Origin: an uncultured Ruminococcus sp.
GTDB taxonomy: Bacteria > Bacillota > Clostridia > Oscillospirales > Ruminococcaceae
DNA length: 6,458 nucleotides
Assembly (NCBI GenBank): GCA_900553335.1
Contig: USCU01000068.1
Span: forward strand, 1-6,458
Direction of reading: 5' to 3'
Each line of letters begins with the position of its first letter. The stretch's first letter is position 1. The notes below the pieces were generated by a model that made no database searches, was not told the origin of the DNA, and worked only from the letters and a program-made list of their open reading frames with translations. The position numbers were made by a program, and so were the translations under genes. This document shows positions 1 through 5,791 of this stretch, piece by piece.

Positions 1-45
1 ATATTAAATATAATGAAACTATTTACAAGGTAAGTATTGACTAAA

Positions 46-60
46 TAAAGGAGGCCTTTA
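46..60 (+). promoter_or_regulatory. Shine-Dalgarno inside a short inverted repeat
   Basis: The ribosome binding site AGGAGG or close variant (about 49-54) lies 5 nt before the ATG at 60. It is embedded in an inverted repeat TAAAGG-AGG-CCTTTA (arms 46-51 and 55-60, three-base loop). If it folds in the mRNA, part of the Shine-Dalgarno and the first base of the start codon would be paired, which could restrain translation. The arms are short, so this may be incidental. Confidence 0.55.
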
Positions 61-497
61 TGAAAACTGTTATTGTAGAAGAAACCATAGAAGGTTTCGG
101 AAAAAATGTTAAACAATGCGAAATTGAAGAAATGAAGGTTTTGGTAAATGAAACGAAAATATTAAATGTATTTAATGACCAAAATAATATTTTTGGTGAC
201 AAAGCTGATAAAGTTCATATCGATGCACGATATCTGCCTGATGACAAAGTATATAAAATTGATGTCCAGAGAAAAGAAAAACCCTATAAAACAATCGGAA
301 TCGCTTTTATAACTGAAGCTGTAAAAAAAGAAATAGAGGCTACTGATCCTAAAGAGCTAGTCAACATTTGTCATGGGTTATATGTCAATGTAATAAATGC
401 ATTAGAATGCTCTATGAAAGAAATTATTGATACTCAGACAGATGTCAGCATAGGAACATCTCGCAAGTATGTTATCTGCACAAATGACGGCAGATAA
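60..497 (+). CDS. Hypothetical soluble protein, 145 aa
   Basis: I do not recognise this protein. It has no signal peptide or membrane segment, is rich in Lys, Glu, Asp, Ile and Val, and holds four cysteines (C20, C104, C117, C140) with no CxxC arrangement. The N-terminal two thirds look like alternating strands and charged loops. Residues about 85-125 (TEAVKKEIE through CSMKEIIDT) look like a long amphipathic helical region, followed by a short strand-like tail. The ATG at 60 is chosen because a near-perfect Shine-Dalgarno sits at ideal spacing. The gene stands alone: a terminator follows at 533-573, and the next gene has its own promoter about 350 bases away. No upstream promoter could be identified in the 59 bases available, so it could be the last gene of an operon that begins outside the window. 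It is a real gene by start signal, length and terminator; its function is unknown. Confidence 0.8.
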   Translation: MKTVIVEETIEGFGKNVKQCEIEEMKVLVNETKILNVFNDQNNIFGDKADKVHIDARYLPDDKVYKIDVQRKEKPYKTIGIAFITEAVKKEIEATDPKELVNICHGLYVNVINALECSMKEIIDTQTDVSIGTSRKYVICTNDGR

Positions 498-532
498 TAT
501 TGAACAATAATAATATTATTATTATGAGCCTA

Positions 533-573
533 ACTCCATCTGAATTTTTAAGTTCAGATGGGGTAATTTTTTT
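533..573 (+). terminator. Intrinsic terminator after the first gene
   Basis: A 12-bp stem forms between 533-544 (ACTCCATCTGAA) and 553-564 (TTCAGATGGGGT) with one G-U pair. It has an 8-nt loop and is followed by seven consecutive T (567-573). This is a textbook Rho-independent terminator for the gene ending at 497. Confidence 0.9.
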
Positions 574-843
574 GAAATACCTTTATTATAAAGCTTTTTC
601 GGAATTATTATAATTGCAATTTAAAAGTAAAAACAAAAAGCTGAATTTAAGAATGCTGCATTAAAATCCCCTTATTCACTAAAATTATGTTATCTGTTTT
701 ATAAGAGCTTGACAAAGTTCCTGTGCAAATGAAAGGGGATTTTTATTTGTGCTTAAAACCAAGAAAATTCAATATACAATTCTTAATGATTGATTATCAA
801 CGATTAAATCAGTACTAAGAATATACCTGCATCCTTTTTTCTG
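574..843. other. Non-coding intergenic stretch
   Basis: This is the unexplained part of the 404-base gap between the first gene and the metallophosphoesterase. It is very AT-rich and has no open frame with a ribosome binding site; the longest ATG frame, 729-818 (29 codons), has no Shine-Dalgarno. It contains a long-range inverted repeat (663-743, listed separately) and two small palindromes: AATGCTGCATT near 652-662 and TTGATTATCAA at 790-800. No tRNA, known riboswitch core or mobile element end was seen. Confidence 0.6.
663..743. repeat. Inverted repeat with 11-bp perfect arms and 59-nt spacer
   Basis: AAAATCCCCTT at 663-673 is an exact reverse complement of AAGGGGATTTT at 733-743. In RNA this would close a 59-nt internal segment, and the right arm runs into TTTTT then ATTTG, which is weakly terminator-like. 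It could be a structured small RNA or leader, or the ends of a tiny non-autonomous element, although no target-site duplication is evident. The C/G block stands out in otherwise AT-rich surroundings. Confidence 0.5.
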
Positions 844-872
844 TTGACAAGTTTTTAAAACAAGTATATAAT
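844..872 (+). promoter_or_regulatory. Consensus vegetative promoter for the metallophosphoesterase gene
   Basis: A perfect -35 box TTGACA (844-849) and perfect -10 box TATAAT (867-872) are separated by the optimal 17 bases. This matches the sigma-A (sigma-70) consensus in full. Transcription would start around 879, giving a leader of only about 20 nt before the TTG at 902, enough for the ribosome binding site and little else. Confidence 0.88.
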
Positions 873-901
873 TTTTATTACAAAGAAAGGATGATAGGAT
901 T

Positions 902-2029
902 TTGTTTTCGTATATATTTATGTTATTGCCAATCGCAATAATCGCATTGTTTTCTATATCAATTATATGGTATTACAGGTTTTGGAAAAGCTTTAAGTAT
1001 CCAAGATGGATATACTGGGCGATACAGTTTGTTTTAGCAGTTGTTTTTATTTATACAATGGCTTTCAGGAATAATACTCCGGAATTCATAAGCAAGAAAG
1101 CGCTTTTGTTTATAAGCGCCGTGTATTTCATAAGTATAGCATATTCTTCTGTTATATGTATTGTGGTGAAGCTGGTATCATTTATATCGGCTAAAATTTC
1201 TTTAAACGGCAAGATGACAAGAGTTTTAAAAGGAAAGCGGATTTTACCTGCAATTTCTTTGTGCTTTACTCTTCTGCTTGGTGCTGTGGGATATATCAAT
1301 ATGGGAATTCTTCAGGAGAAGGATATAACGATTGAAATTAATAAAGAGTCCGTAAACGACAGTATAACCGCCGTTATGATTTCTGATACTCATCTCGGAA
1401 CAGGTCTTTACGCTGATAAGCTGGACGAGCTTGTTGAAAAAATAAACGGCATGAATCCGGATGTTATTTTTATGGTCGGAGATATTGTTGACGAATCTAC
1501 AACAAATAACGATATCAGCATTATGACTAGGGAATTTTCAAGGCTTAAAAGTACCTATGGCACATACTTTGTATTCGGAAACCACGAAAAGTATAAAGCT
1601 GACGAAAAAATAGCAGATTACTTTGAACAGTCAGGAATTACTGTTTTGCGTGATGAAGTATCGGTAATTGCAGATGATATAACAGTTATAGGAAGAATGG
1701 ATTATTACGAAAATCCTCAGCCTGTTGATGAAATCATAAAGAATAATAATGTTGATACTTCAAAGCCCGTGATTGTTCTTTCTCATGAGCCGCTCGGTCT
1801 TAATGATCTTTCTAAAGCAGGAGCTGATTTGTCATTCAGCGGACATACTCACGGCGAGCAATTTCCATTGACACGCGCCTTTGTCAGAATAGGGAACGAC
1901 ATGGTATACGGAGAAGAAAAGTTTGGCAATATGACCGCTTATACAAGCTCAGGAGCAGGCGGATGGGGAATGCATTATAAGTTTCCTTCAGGAAGCGAAA
2001 TTGTAAAAGCGGAAATAGTTTTTAAATAA
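902..2029 (+). CDS. Membrane-anchored calcineurin-like metallophosphoesterase, 375 aa
   Basis: Predicted metal-dependent phosphoesterase of the YkuE/YaeI-like calcineurin superfamily. About four hydrophobic helices lie at residues 1-23, 37-54, 66-90 and 113-133. The catalytic domain starts at about 155 and carries all the usual metal-ligand motifs: SDTHLG (D162, H164), GDIVDE (D194), GNHE (N227, H228), SHEP (H295) and GHTHG (H315, H317). All motifs are intact, so the enzyme should be active. With four helices the catalytic domain would be on the same side as the N-terminus; the orientation is not certain. The substrate is unknown; relatives act on membrane-linked substrates such as UDP-diacylglucosamine or on other phosphodiesters. 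The start is TTG at 902, because GAAAGG at 885-890 lies 11 nt upstream and the next in-frame ATG (920) would be too far from it and would cut into the first helix. The ATG at 891 is in another frame. The gene has its own consensus promoter and appears monocistronic apart from a possible small ORF behind it. Confidence 0.9.
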   Translation: MFSYIFMLLPIAIIALFSISIIWYYRFWKSFKYPRWIYWAIQFVLAVVFIYTMAFRNNTPEFISKKALLFISAVYFISIAYSSVICIVVKLVSFISAKISLNGKMTRVLKGKRILPAISLCFTLLLGAVGYINMGILQEKDITIEINKESVNDSITAVMISDTHLGTGLYADKLDELVEKINGMNPDVIFMVGDIVDESTTNNDISIMTREFSRLKSTYGTYFVFGNHEKYKADEKIADYFEQSGITVLRDEVSVIADDITVIGRMDYYENPQPVDEIIKNNNVDTSKPVIVLSHEPLGLNDLSKAGADLSFSGHTHGEQFPLTRAFVRIGNDMVYGEEKFGNMTAYTSSGAGGWGMHYKFPSGSEIVKAEIVFK

Positions 2030-2053
2030 TGCATATTTCAAAAAGGAGCTAAT

Positions 2054-2131
2054 TTGTCCGCCGCTGCTATATTTGAAATCGTAATTGGCGATACATCAAT
2101 TAAATTCGGGATGCGTAGATTGGAGTATTAA
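2054..2131 (+). CDS. Possible small ORF, 25 aa
   Basis: A TTG codon at 2054 is preceded by AAAAAGGAG (2040-2048) with 5 nt spacing, a strong ribosome binding site. It opens a 25-codon frame beginning MSAAAIFEIV and ending FGMRRLEY, with stop TAA at 2129-2131. The frame starts 24 nt after the metallophosphoesterase stop and ends 3 nt before a terminator hairpin, so it would be the second gene of that transcript. It is in the same reading frame as the metallophosphoesterase, with only that gene's TAA in between, so it could instead be a former C-terminal extension or a readthrough tail. I recognise no family. Evidence is positional only. Confidence 0.35.
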   Translation: MSAAAIFEIVIGDTSIKFGMRRLEY

Positions 2132-2134
2132 ATC

Positions 2135-2163
2135 AAATCCTCAAGTGAATGCTTGGGGATTTT
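2135..2163 (+). terminator. Terminator-like hairpin after the metallophosphoesterase unit
   Basis: An 11-bp stem forms between AAATCCTCAAG (2135-2145) and CTTGGGGATTT (2152-2162) with one G-U pair and a 6-nt loop. The trailing T run is short (TTTTCCTTGTTT), so termination may be incomplete. Its position between the metallophosphoesterase unit and the next promoter supports a terminator role. Confidence 0.7.
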
Positions 2164-2177
2164 CCTTGTTTAAGCAA

Positions 2178-2206
2178 TTGACGTAAATGTGGATTTATGC
2201 TAATAT
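2178..2206 (+). promoter_or_regulatory. Promoter of the two-component/ymdB operon
   Basis: TTGACG (2178-2183) and TAATAT (2201-2206) are separated by 17 bases, with a TG one base upstream of the -10 (2198-2199, extended -10). This is a good sigma-A-type promoter. The predicted start near 2213 leaves a leader of about 105 nt before the response regulator ATG. Confidence 0.72.
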
Positions 2207-2217
2207 GAAAGATGAAA

Positions 2218-2262
2218 TATTGTGACTGATATGAGAAAATCTTTTTTTATCGTCACACAATA
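2218..2262 (+). promoter_or_regulatory. Imperfect hairpin at the start of the operon leader
   Basis: TATTGTGAC-T-GAT (2218-2230) pairs with ATCGTCAC-AC-AATA (2249-2262) in about 12 base pairs with two small bulges. The intervening segment can extend the stem by pairing AAAA with the T run at 2242-2248. It sits within the first ~50 nt after the predicted transcription start. Plausible roles are a 5' stabilising hairpin, an RNA control element or, as DNA, an operator (GTGAC/GTCAC half-sites 2222-2226 and 2252-2256). It is not followed by a T run, so it is not a simple terminator. Confidence 0.45.
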
Positions 2263-2317
2263 AACACAAAAAGTTTTTACAATTAGGTTGATAAATGAAG
2301 ATACGGAGGACATAATT

Positions 2318-2995
2318 ATGCCAACACTTTTGATAGTAGACGATGAGAAAAAAATCCGTGATGTTGTAAGAGAATATGCTGAGTTTGACGGATTTGAGGT
2401 GATTGAGGCGCAAGACGGAATGGAAGCCGTTACTAAGGCGAATGAAAACGATATAGATATAATAGTAATGGACATTATGATGCCTCGCTTAGACGGATTT
2501 TCTGCTTGTAAAGAGATAAGAAAGACAAAGAACACTCCGATCATAATGCTGTCTGCAAGAGGCGAGGAGTATGACAAGCTATTTGGGTTTGAGCTTGGCG
2601 TTGACGATTATGTTGTAAAGCCATTTTCGCCTAAAGAGCTTATTGCAAGAATCCGTGCAGTCATGAAACGTTCTTCTTTCGGTGCGTCGGGTGGAGAAGA
2701 AGTAATCACTTATAAGGGACTTATAATTAACTTCACTGCACGCGAGGTTTTGGTAAACGGAGAAAAAGCGCAGATGACTCCAAAAGAGTATGACCTCTTG
2801 TTCTATCTAGTAAGAAATATGAATATTGCTCTTTCAAGGGATAAGCTTTTGGAGGAAGTCTGGGGATATGATTTTTACGGTGATGACAGAACAGTTGATA
2901 CGCATATCAAGATGCTTAGAAACAGCTTAGGCGAATACAGAAATCTTATAGTAACTCTGAGAGGAATGGGATATAAGTTTGAAAAAATCTGCTGA
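2318..2995 (+). CDS. OmpR/PhoB-family DNA-binding response regulator, 225 aa
   Basis: Cytoplasmic transcription factor of a two-component system. The receiver domain (residues 1-115) has the acidic pair D8-D9, phosphoacceptor D52 in VMDIMMPRLDG, switch residue S79, aromatic Y98 and K101 in DDYVVKP. After a short linker (about 117-127), the winged-helix domain (about 128-224) includes EYDLLFYLV, the recognition-helix region RTVDTHIKMLRNSLG (191-205) and the C-terminal hairpin RGMGYKF (215-221). Length is typical. The start is ATG at 2318, because GGAGG at 2305-2309 lies 8 nt upstream; an in-frame TTG at 2288 would add ten residues before the conserved first strand and has no comparable site. 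The next gene, its cognate kinase, overlaps the 3' end by 17 nt. Target genes are not evident; its own promoter region with an inverted repeat is one candidate. Confidence 0.95.
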   Translation: MPTLLIVDDEKKIRDVVREYAEFDGFEVIEAQDGMEAVTKANENDIDIIVMDIMMPRLDGFSACKEIRKTKNTPIIMLSARGEEYDKLFGFELGVDDYVVKPFSPKELIARIRAVMKRSSFGASGGEEVITYKGLIINFTAREVLVNGEKAQMTPKEYDLLFYLVRNMNIALSRDKLLEEVWGYDFYGDDRTVDTHIKMLRNSLGEYRNLIVTLRGMGYKFEKIC

Positions 2996-4517
2996 TAAAC
3001 CGAGCTTTTTTACAAGTGTAAAAAATACGCTTAGTCTAAAAAATCATAGTCTAAGCACAATAGTATGGATATATTTTACATTGTTTTCTCTTGCCATAAT
3101 GCTTCTTATGTGGGCGATACAGTTCTTTTTTTTAGAGAGCTATTATCGTGCGGCAAAAATAAAAAGCGCAGAGGAAATATGTGTTGAGGTTGAAAAGGAG
3201 ATCTCAAACCCGAATGTGTCAGATTATATATCAAGTCTTGCGTTTAAAAACGGAGTTTGTATAGTAGTTACTGACGTGTCCGGAAACGTATATAGCGTTG
3301 AGAATAATTTGGGAAGATTTTCATTTTTATACGATGATGTTTATAATAAATATGGTGAGAGTATGTACAGGCTTAGAACAAAGCTTGCAGATGACGATCA
3401 ATTTGCGACAGAGATTTATAGAAATTTGCAGTTAAAGAGTGACGAGCTTATTTGTGCCATGCTGATTGACGGAGATTCCGGGCAAAGCTTCGTAGTTTAT
3501 GTTGAAACAACAATAGAGCCGGTAACAGCTACAACGGCGATGTTTAATAAACAACTGTTTTTCATTACTATTATCCTCGTAGAGATCAGCTTTATAATGG
3601 CAATGATTTTTTCAAGGCGAATCTCAAATCCTATATCTCAAATTACCAAAACTGCAAAAAAATTCGGCCAAGGCGATATGGACGTTGTGTTTAAAGGTGC
3701 GGATTATAAAGAAGCGTCTGATCTTGCAAACACTTTAAATAATGCAAAGGACGAGATTTCAAAGGTTACAAACTTAAGAAAGGATCTGATTGCAAATGTA
3801 TCGCACGATTTAAAAACTCCGCTTACGATGATAAAGGCATATGCTGAAATGATAAGAGATCTGTCCGGGGACAATCCTAAAAAGCGTGCCGAACATATTG
3901 ATGTTATAATAGAAGAATCCGATCGGCTGACAGCGCTTGTCAACAATCTTTTAGAGTTGTCTAAGCTTGAAAGCGGAAATGCCGAGCTTAATGTTTCGGA
4001 GTTTAGTGTTCATAGTTTTTTAGATGACATAATGAAGCGGTATACTTTGCTTGTTGAGCGTGACGGATATAATATCGAATTTATCAAATCGGAAGATAGA
4101 CTTATAAAGGCGGATTATGATAAAATGTCGCAGGTTCTTTATAATTTTGTAAATAATGCCGTAAACTATTCGGGTGATAGCAAGGATATTCAGGTAAGGC
4201 AGATAAATAAAGGTTCTAATGTAAGAATTGAGATAGTTGATCACGGCGTAGGAATTTCTAAGGATATGCTTCCGGTAATTTTTGACAGGTATTACAGAGG
4301 AAATAAAACTCAAAGAGAGGTTGTCGGAAGCGGTATAGGACTTTCAATTGTTAAAGGAATTTTAAAAAGCCATGGACTTCCGTTCGGCGTAATGAGTGAA
4401 GAGGGAAAAGGCTCGATATTCTGGTTTGAGTTTTCGGGTGCAAGGAATCTTGATAAAAGCGAAATTATTTCCGGGGAAATTAAGAAAAAACGTTCAAAAC
4501 ACAGTAAAAACAGATAG
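2979..4517 (+). CDS. Membrane sensor histidine kinase, 512 aa
   Basis: Partner of the upstream response regulator. A short cytoplasmic N-terminus is followed by membrane helix 1 (about 28-51), an extracytoplasmic sensor region of about 140 residues (52-190) that I cannot assign to a family, membrane helix 2 (191-211) and a HAMP linker (about 212-265). The HisKA domain has H276 in SHDLKTPL. The HATPase domain carries the N box (N389, N393 in NFVNNAVNYS), G1 box DHGVGI (421-426), F box IFDRYYR (434-440) and G2 box GSGIGL (450-455). All catalytic motifs are intact. After the ATPase fold there is a lysine/arginine-rich tail (about 490-512, KKKRSKHSKNR). The start is TTG at 2979, overlapping the regulator gene by 17 nt; GGG at 2968-2970 is the nearest purine-rich site, and no later in-frame start precedes the first membrane helix. 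Translational coupling to the regulator is likely. The 8-nt gap to ymdB indicates one operon. Confidence 0.94.
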   Translation: MKKSADKPSFFTSVKNTLSLKNHSLSTIVWIYFTLFSLAIMLLMWAIQFFFLESYYRAAKIKSAEEICVEVEKEISNPNVSDYISSLAFKNGVCIVVTDVSGNVYSVENNLGRFSFLYDDVYNKYGESMYRLRTKLADDDQFATEIYRNLQLKSDELICAMLIDGDSGQSFVVYVETTIEPVTATTAMFNKQLFFITIILVEISFIMAMIFSRRISNPISQITKTAKKFGQGDMDVVFKGADYKEASDLANTLNNAKDEISKVTNLRKDLIANVSHDLKTPLTMIKAYAEMIRDLSGDNPKKRAEHIDVIIEESDRLTALVNNLLELSKLESGNAELNVSEFSVHSFLDDIMKRYTLLVERDGYNIEFIKSEDRLIKADYDKMSQVLYNFVNNAVNYSGDSKDIQVRQINKGSNVRIEIVDHGVGISKDMLPVIFDRYYRGNKTQREVVGSGIGLSIVKGILKSHGLPFGVMSEEGKGSIFWFEFSGARNLDKSEIISGEIKKKRSKHSKNR

Positions 4518-4525
4518 GAGAAAAT

Positions 4526-5293
4526 ATGAAGCTTTTGTTTATAGGGGACGTCGTAGGAGATAGGGGAATAGACTTTTTAGAAGAGCAGATTTATTCTTTG
4601 AAAAAGGAGTATTCTCCTGACGTAATTGTAATAAACGGTGAGAATGCTGCAAACGGAAACGGAGTTACAGAACGCTCTGTTAAACGTCTTGTTTCGTTAG
4701 GGGCTGATGTAATTACAACAGGGAATCACGCTTTTTCTAATCGTGACGGCGCACATCTTTTTGACGATTACGACTTTTTGATCCGTCCGGCAAATTATCC
4801 TGATGGCGTATACGGAAAAGGAATATGCGTTTTGGATTTTGGAAAAGCAGCCGTTGCTGTAATTAATCTGATGGGAACGGTTTATCTCGATTCGCTTGAT
4901 AACCCGTTTTTAACAGCAGACAGACTGATAGATTCGCTTAACACTAAAAATATATTTGTTGATTTTCATGCGGAAGCAACTGCTGAAAAAAAGGCAATGG
5001 GAAATTATCTGAGGGGACGAGTAACTGCTGTCATGGGAACGCATACGCATGTTCAAACCTCTGACGAAGTTGTTATGAAAGAGGGAACGGCATATATAAC
5101 CGATGTTGGTATGACCGGTGCGGAGGATTCTGTTTTGGGAGTCGAGAGTGATATCGCAACACGCAAATTTGTAACTCATTATCCGGTAAAATTTAAAATA
5201 AGCAAAAATCCTCAATTTTTAAATGCAATTATTATTGAATTTGATGAACATTCGGGAAAAGCAACAAAAATAGAACGTATAATTAAGCGATAA
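4526..5293 (+). CDS. ymdB: YmdB-family metallophosphoesterase (2',3'-cyclic nucleotide phosphodiesterase), 255 aa
   Basis: This matches the YmdB family closely in length and sequence. In Bacillus subtilis YmdB hydrolyses 2',3'-cyclic nucleotides, is reported to interact with RNase Y, and is needed for biofilm and late adaptive gene expression. Binuclear metal-site residues are all visible: D8 in FIGDVVGDRG, E39 and N40 in NGENAANGNG, N67 and H68 in TTGNHAF, H148 in VDFHAEAT, and H173 and H175 in GTHTHVQT. The start is ATG at 4526; its Shine-Dalgarno AGGAG (4516-4520) overlaps the stop codon of the histidine kinase, showing tight translational linkage. It is cytoplasmic, with no membrane segment. 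The downstream neighbour spoVS is the same as in B. subtilis, but the usual upstream partner rny is absent and a two-component system takes its place. No terminator was found between ymdB and spoVS, so some readthrough into spoVS is possible. Confidence 0.94.
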   Translation: MKLLFIGDVVGDRGIDFLEEQIYSLKKEYSPDVIVINGENAANGNGVTERSVKRLVSLGADVITTGNHAFSNRDGAHLFDDYDFLIRPANYPDGVYGKGICVLDFGKAAVAVINLMGTVYLDSLDNPFLTADRLIDSLNTKNIFVDFHAEATAEKKAMGNYLRGRVTAVMGTHTHVQTSDEVVMKEGTAYITDVGMTGAEDSVLGVESDIATRKFVTHYPVKFKISKNPQFLNAIIIEFDEHSGKATKIERIIKR

Positions 5294-5306
5294 TGCACAA
5301 AAAACG

Positions 5307-5345
5307 CAGCTAGCTGTTGACATTTTCTATAAAATTTGATAACAT
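5307..5345 (+). promoter_or_regulatory. spoVS promoter with palindrome at the -35 box
   Basis: TTGACA (5317-5322) and TAACAT (5340-5345) are separated by 17 bases, with TG at 5337-5338 giving an extended -10. This is a sigma-A-type promoter with a leader of about 80 nt before spoVS. The perfect 10-bp palindrome CAGCTAGCTG (5307-5316) ends exactly at the base before the -35 box and could be an operator. In B. subtilis spoVS is sigma-H dependent; no convincing sigma-H pattern was seen here. Confidence 0.65.
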
Positions 5346-5433
5346 AGTTGTAGACAAATAGTTTTTTTAATATTCACGACATTCGACCCACTACTAGATT
5401 ATTAATATTTGAGTTTTCAGCGGAGGTAATAAG

Positions 5434-5694
5434 ATGGAAGTACTTAAGGTTTCATCACACTCCTCTCCTAATTCTGTTGCCGGCGCTATTGCCGGTATCC
5501 TGAGAGAGTCGAATGAGGTCGAAGTTCAGGCGGTAGGAGCAGGAGCAGCAAATCAAGCTATTAAAGCAATAGCTATTGCGAGAGGATATCTTGCACCTAT
5601 AGGAATAGATCTGATATGTATACCGTCATTTGCTAATATAACTATTGACGGTGATGAACGAACAGCATTAAGGCTTGTTTGTGAAAACAGATAA
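5434..5694 (+). CDS. spoVS: Stage V sporulation protein S, 86 aa
   Basis: A complete SpoVS. At 86 residues it has the same length as the B. subtilis protein, and it keeps the family's conserved blocks: MEVLKVSSHSSPNSVAGAIA at the start, AVGAGAANQAIKAIAIARGY (residues 33-52), GIDLICIPSF and DGDERTALRL. SpoVS has an Alba-like fold typical of nucleic-acid binding and affects septation, engulfment and spore coat/heat resistance in Bacillus; its molecular role is not settled. The start is ATG at 5434 with GGAGG at 5422-5426, 7 nt away. It follows ymdB by 140 bases that hold its own promoter and is closed by a terminator at 5743-5770. Presence of spoVS supports, though it does not prove, a spore-forming host, because homologues occur in some non-sporulating bacteria. 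Confidence 0.96.
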   Translation: MEVLKVSSHSSPNSVAGAIAGILRESNEVEVQAVGAGAANQAIKAIAIARGYLAPIGIDLICIPSFANITIDGDERTALRLVCENR

Positions 5695-5742
5695 TTTTGA
5701 TTTTACAGTTTTTTTCTATTTCATCCTTTCATACTAAAAGAG

Positions 5743-5774
5743 AAAGCGGCAGTTTTAACTCTGCCGCTTTTTCT
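5743..5774. terminator. Bidirectional intrinsic terminator between convergent genes
   Basis: A perfect 10-bp stem AAAGCGGCAG (5743-5752) / CTGCCGCTTT (5761-5770) with an 8-nt loop is followed on the + strand by TTCTTT. On the - strand the stem is followed by a T-rich tract, CTTTT, within about 8 bases. It lies 48 nt past the spoVS stop and 21 nt past the stop of the convergent gene, so it can end both transcripts. Confidence 0.9.
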
Positions 5775-5791
5775 TTGTTTGTTAAATAATT

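Noticed and set aside
22..50. Possible promoter upstream of the first gene
   Set aside because: TTTACA and TTGACT are present, but no -10 box lies at an acceptable distance before the ribosome binding site.
506..523. Perfect 18-bp A/T palindrome just before the first terminator
   Set aside because: It is made only of AAT/ATT units; low-complexity AT sequence makes such palindromes likely by chance.
709..714. TTGACA hexamer, possible -35 box
   Set aside because: The sequence 16-18 bases downstream is AAAGGGG-like, with no -10 box.
729..818. 29-codon ATG frame in the intergenic region
   Set aside because: It has no Shine-Dalgarno, overlaps the right arm of the inverted repeat, and has composition like the surrounding non-coding DNA.
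891..893. ATG close to the metallophosphoesterase start
   Set aside because: It is in a different frame from the 375-residue protein and leads to no meaningful product.
2288..2317. N-terminal extension of the response regulator from an in-frame TTG
   Set aside because: The GGAGG at 2305-2309 would lie inside the coding sequence, and receiver domains of this family start at MPTLLIVDDE.
2195..2577. Open frames on the minus strand across the response regulator start, and similar ones inside the phosphoesterase, kinase and ymdB genes
   Set aside because: They are antisense shadows of well-supported genes, without ribosome binding sites or recognisable domains.
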